A stretch of 11,104 bases of DNA from Streptomyces sp. NRRL S-350 (GTDB taxonomy: Bacteria; Actinomycetota; Actinomycetes; Streptomycetales; Streptomycetaceae). Both the position numbers and the translations under genes were made by a program. Shown one piece after another: positions 11,007-11,104 of this stretch. The stretch is from positions 1 to 11,104 of the forward strand of contig NZ_JOHO01000110.1 in NCBI RefSeq assembly GCF_000719705.1. The letters are read 5' to 3'. The number at the start of each line of letters is the position of its first letter. Position 1 is the stretch's first letter. The notes below the pieces were generated by a model. It saw only the letters and a list, made by a program, of their open reading frames with translations, was not told the DNA's origin and searched no databases.

Positions 11007-11035
11007 TTGACACGTTAGTGCCTAGGCACTAACTT
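11007..11035 (+). promoter_or_regulatory. Repeated promoter/operator at right end
   Basis: The -35 TTGACA (11007-11012), 17-bp spacer and -10 TAACTT (11030-11035) are present. The operator at 11014-11033, GTTAGTGCCTAGGCACTAAC, is a perfect 20-bp palindrome identical to the left-end copy. GGCAAGTTTCTTCC precedes the -35. Confidence 0.9.
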
Positions 11036-11085
11036 TGTCCATGTCGGGCCGCACAAGAGCAGCCCACCGACAAGGGAGACAAGCA

Positions 11086-11104
11086 GTGACGTACTCCAAG
11101 CCCC
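11086..11104 (+). CDS. Partial CDS at right end (VTYSKP...)
   Basis: GTG 11086 follows AAGGGAG. Six codons are visible before the window ends, identical to the minus-strand gene at 19-1. The leader ATG 11041 is in frame without a stop, so the product may begin MSGRTRAAHRQGRQA. Function cannot be inferred. Confidence 0.55.

Larger units (their letters stand above)
11006..11104. repeat. Right arm of 99-bp perfect terminal inverted repeat
   Basis: It is the exact reverse complement of 1-99. It begins one base before the -35 and ends inside the sixth to seventh codon of the partial gene, so its outer edge is set by the window and the true repeat may be longer. Confidence 0.95.

Noticed and set aside
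72..11033. CRISPR array or direct-repeat array
   Set aside because: The repeats are 0.5-5 kb apart, overlap promoter boxes, and are separated by genes rather than uniform spacers.
1..11104. A complete circular plasmid with overlapping ends
   Set aside because: The matching ends are inverted, not direct, so the window does not close into a circle.
1..11104. tRNA, rRNA or known riboswitch
   Set aside because: I saw no cloverleaf with a T-loop GTTC(A/G)A signature and CCA-ready acceptor, no rRNA sequence and no recognisable riboswitch core.

Overview
Organism and replicon: the window is very GC-rich with strong third-position G/C bias, and its genes start with ATG or GTG behind GGAG-type ribosome binding sites. 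This points to an actinobacterium, most likely Streptomyces or a close relative. Nothing in it is housekeeping. It is a dense, one-directional (+) run of small accessory genes. The recognisable families are DUF932/TIGR03299, DUF3560, DUF4314 and an HU-like protein, which are typical of actinobacterial plasmids, integrative elements and phages. I read it as part of a mobile replicon (linear plasmid or phage-like element). No replication, transfer, integrase or virion gene is visible. LAYOUT: positions 1-99 and 11006-11104 are a perfect 99-bp inverted repeat. Each copy is an outward-facing promoter, its leader and the first codons of the same gene (starting VTYSKP). Between them are about twenty genes in modules of one to four: 223-924 (unknown); 1087-2580 (three unknowns, then HU); 2656-4509 (four unknowns); 4748-7142 (DUF932, one unknown, a paralogous pair); 7264-9431 (small helical protein, DUF3560, a Cys/His protein); 9613-10422 (two small proteins); 10546-10927 (a 37-aa Cys-rich miniprotein, DUF4314); and 11086 onward (cut off). 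COMMON CONTROL: six (+) modules or partial modules, plus the left-end minus-strand gene, are headed by one of two promoter types. The main type occurs seven times: -35 TTGAC(A/G), a 17-bp spacer and -10 TA(A/G)CTT. A palindrome, consensus GTTAGTGCCTAGGCACTAAC, fills the spacer and overlaps the -10. In every copy an ATG or GTG sits exactly 6 nt after the -10, at the expected transcription start, and opens a short frame encoding MSGRTRAA(HR). Differences between copies are almost all synonymous, so the peptide appears to be selected and translated from a leaderless start. It is joined to the main gene by overlapping stop/start codons (1087, 9613) or by continuing in frame (2656, 10546, 11086). 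The DUF932 promoter has the same geometry but a different operator and leader (MSARQR). BETWEEN GENES: most gaps hold a strong hairpin. At least five share the loop ACCCGAACC on different, compensating stems. Four gaps also hold a GTTTCCCC(G/A)GAAAC-type inverted repeat resembling a parS site but with a 5-nt centre. The picture is a regulon of small accessory genes under one (unseen) repressor, perhaps an early-expressed or establishment region. That role is inference.
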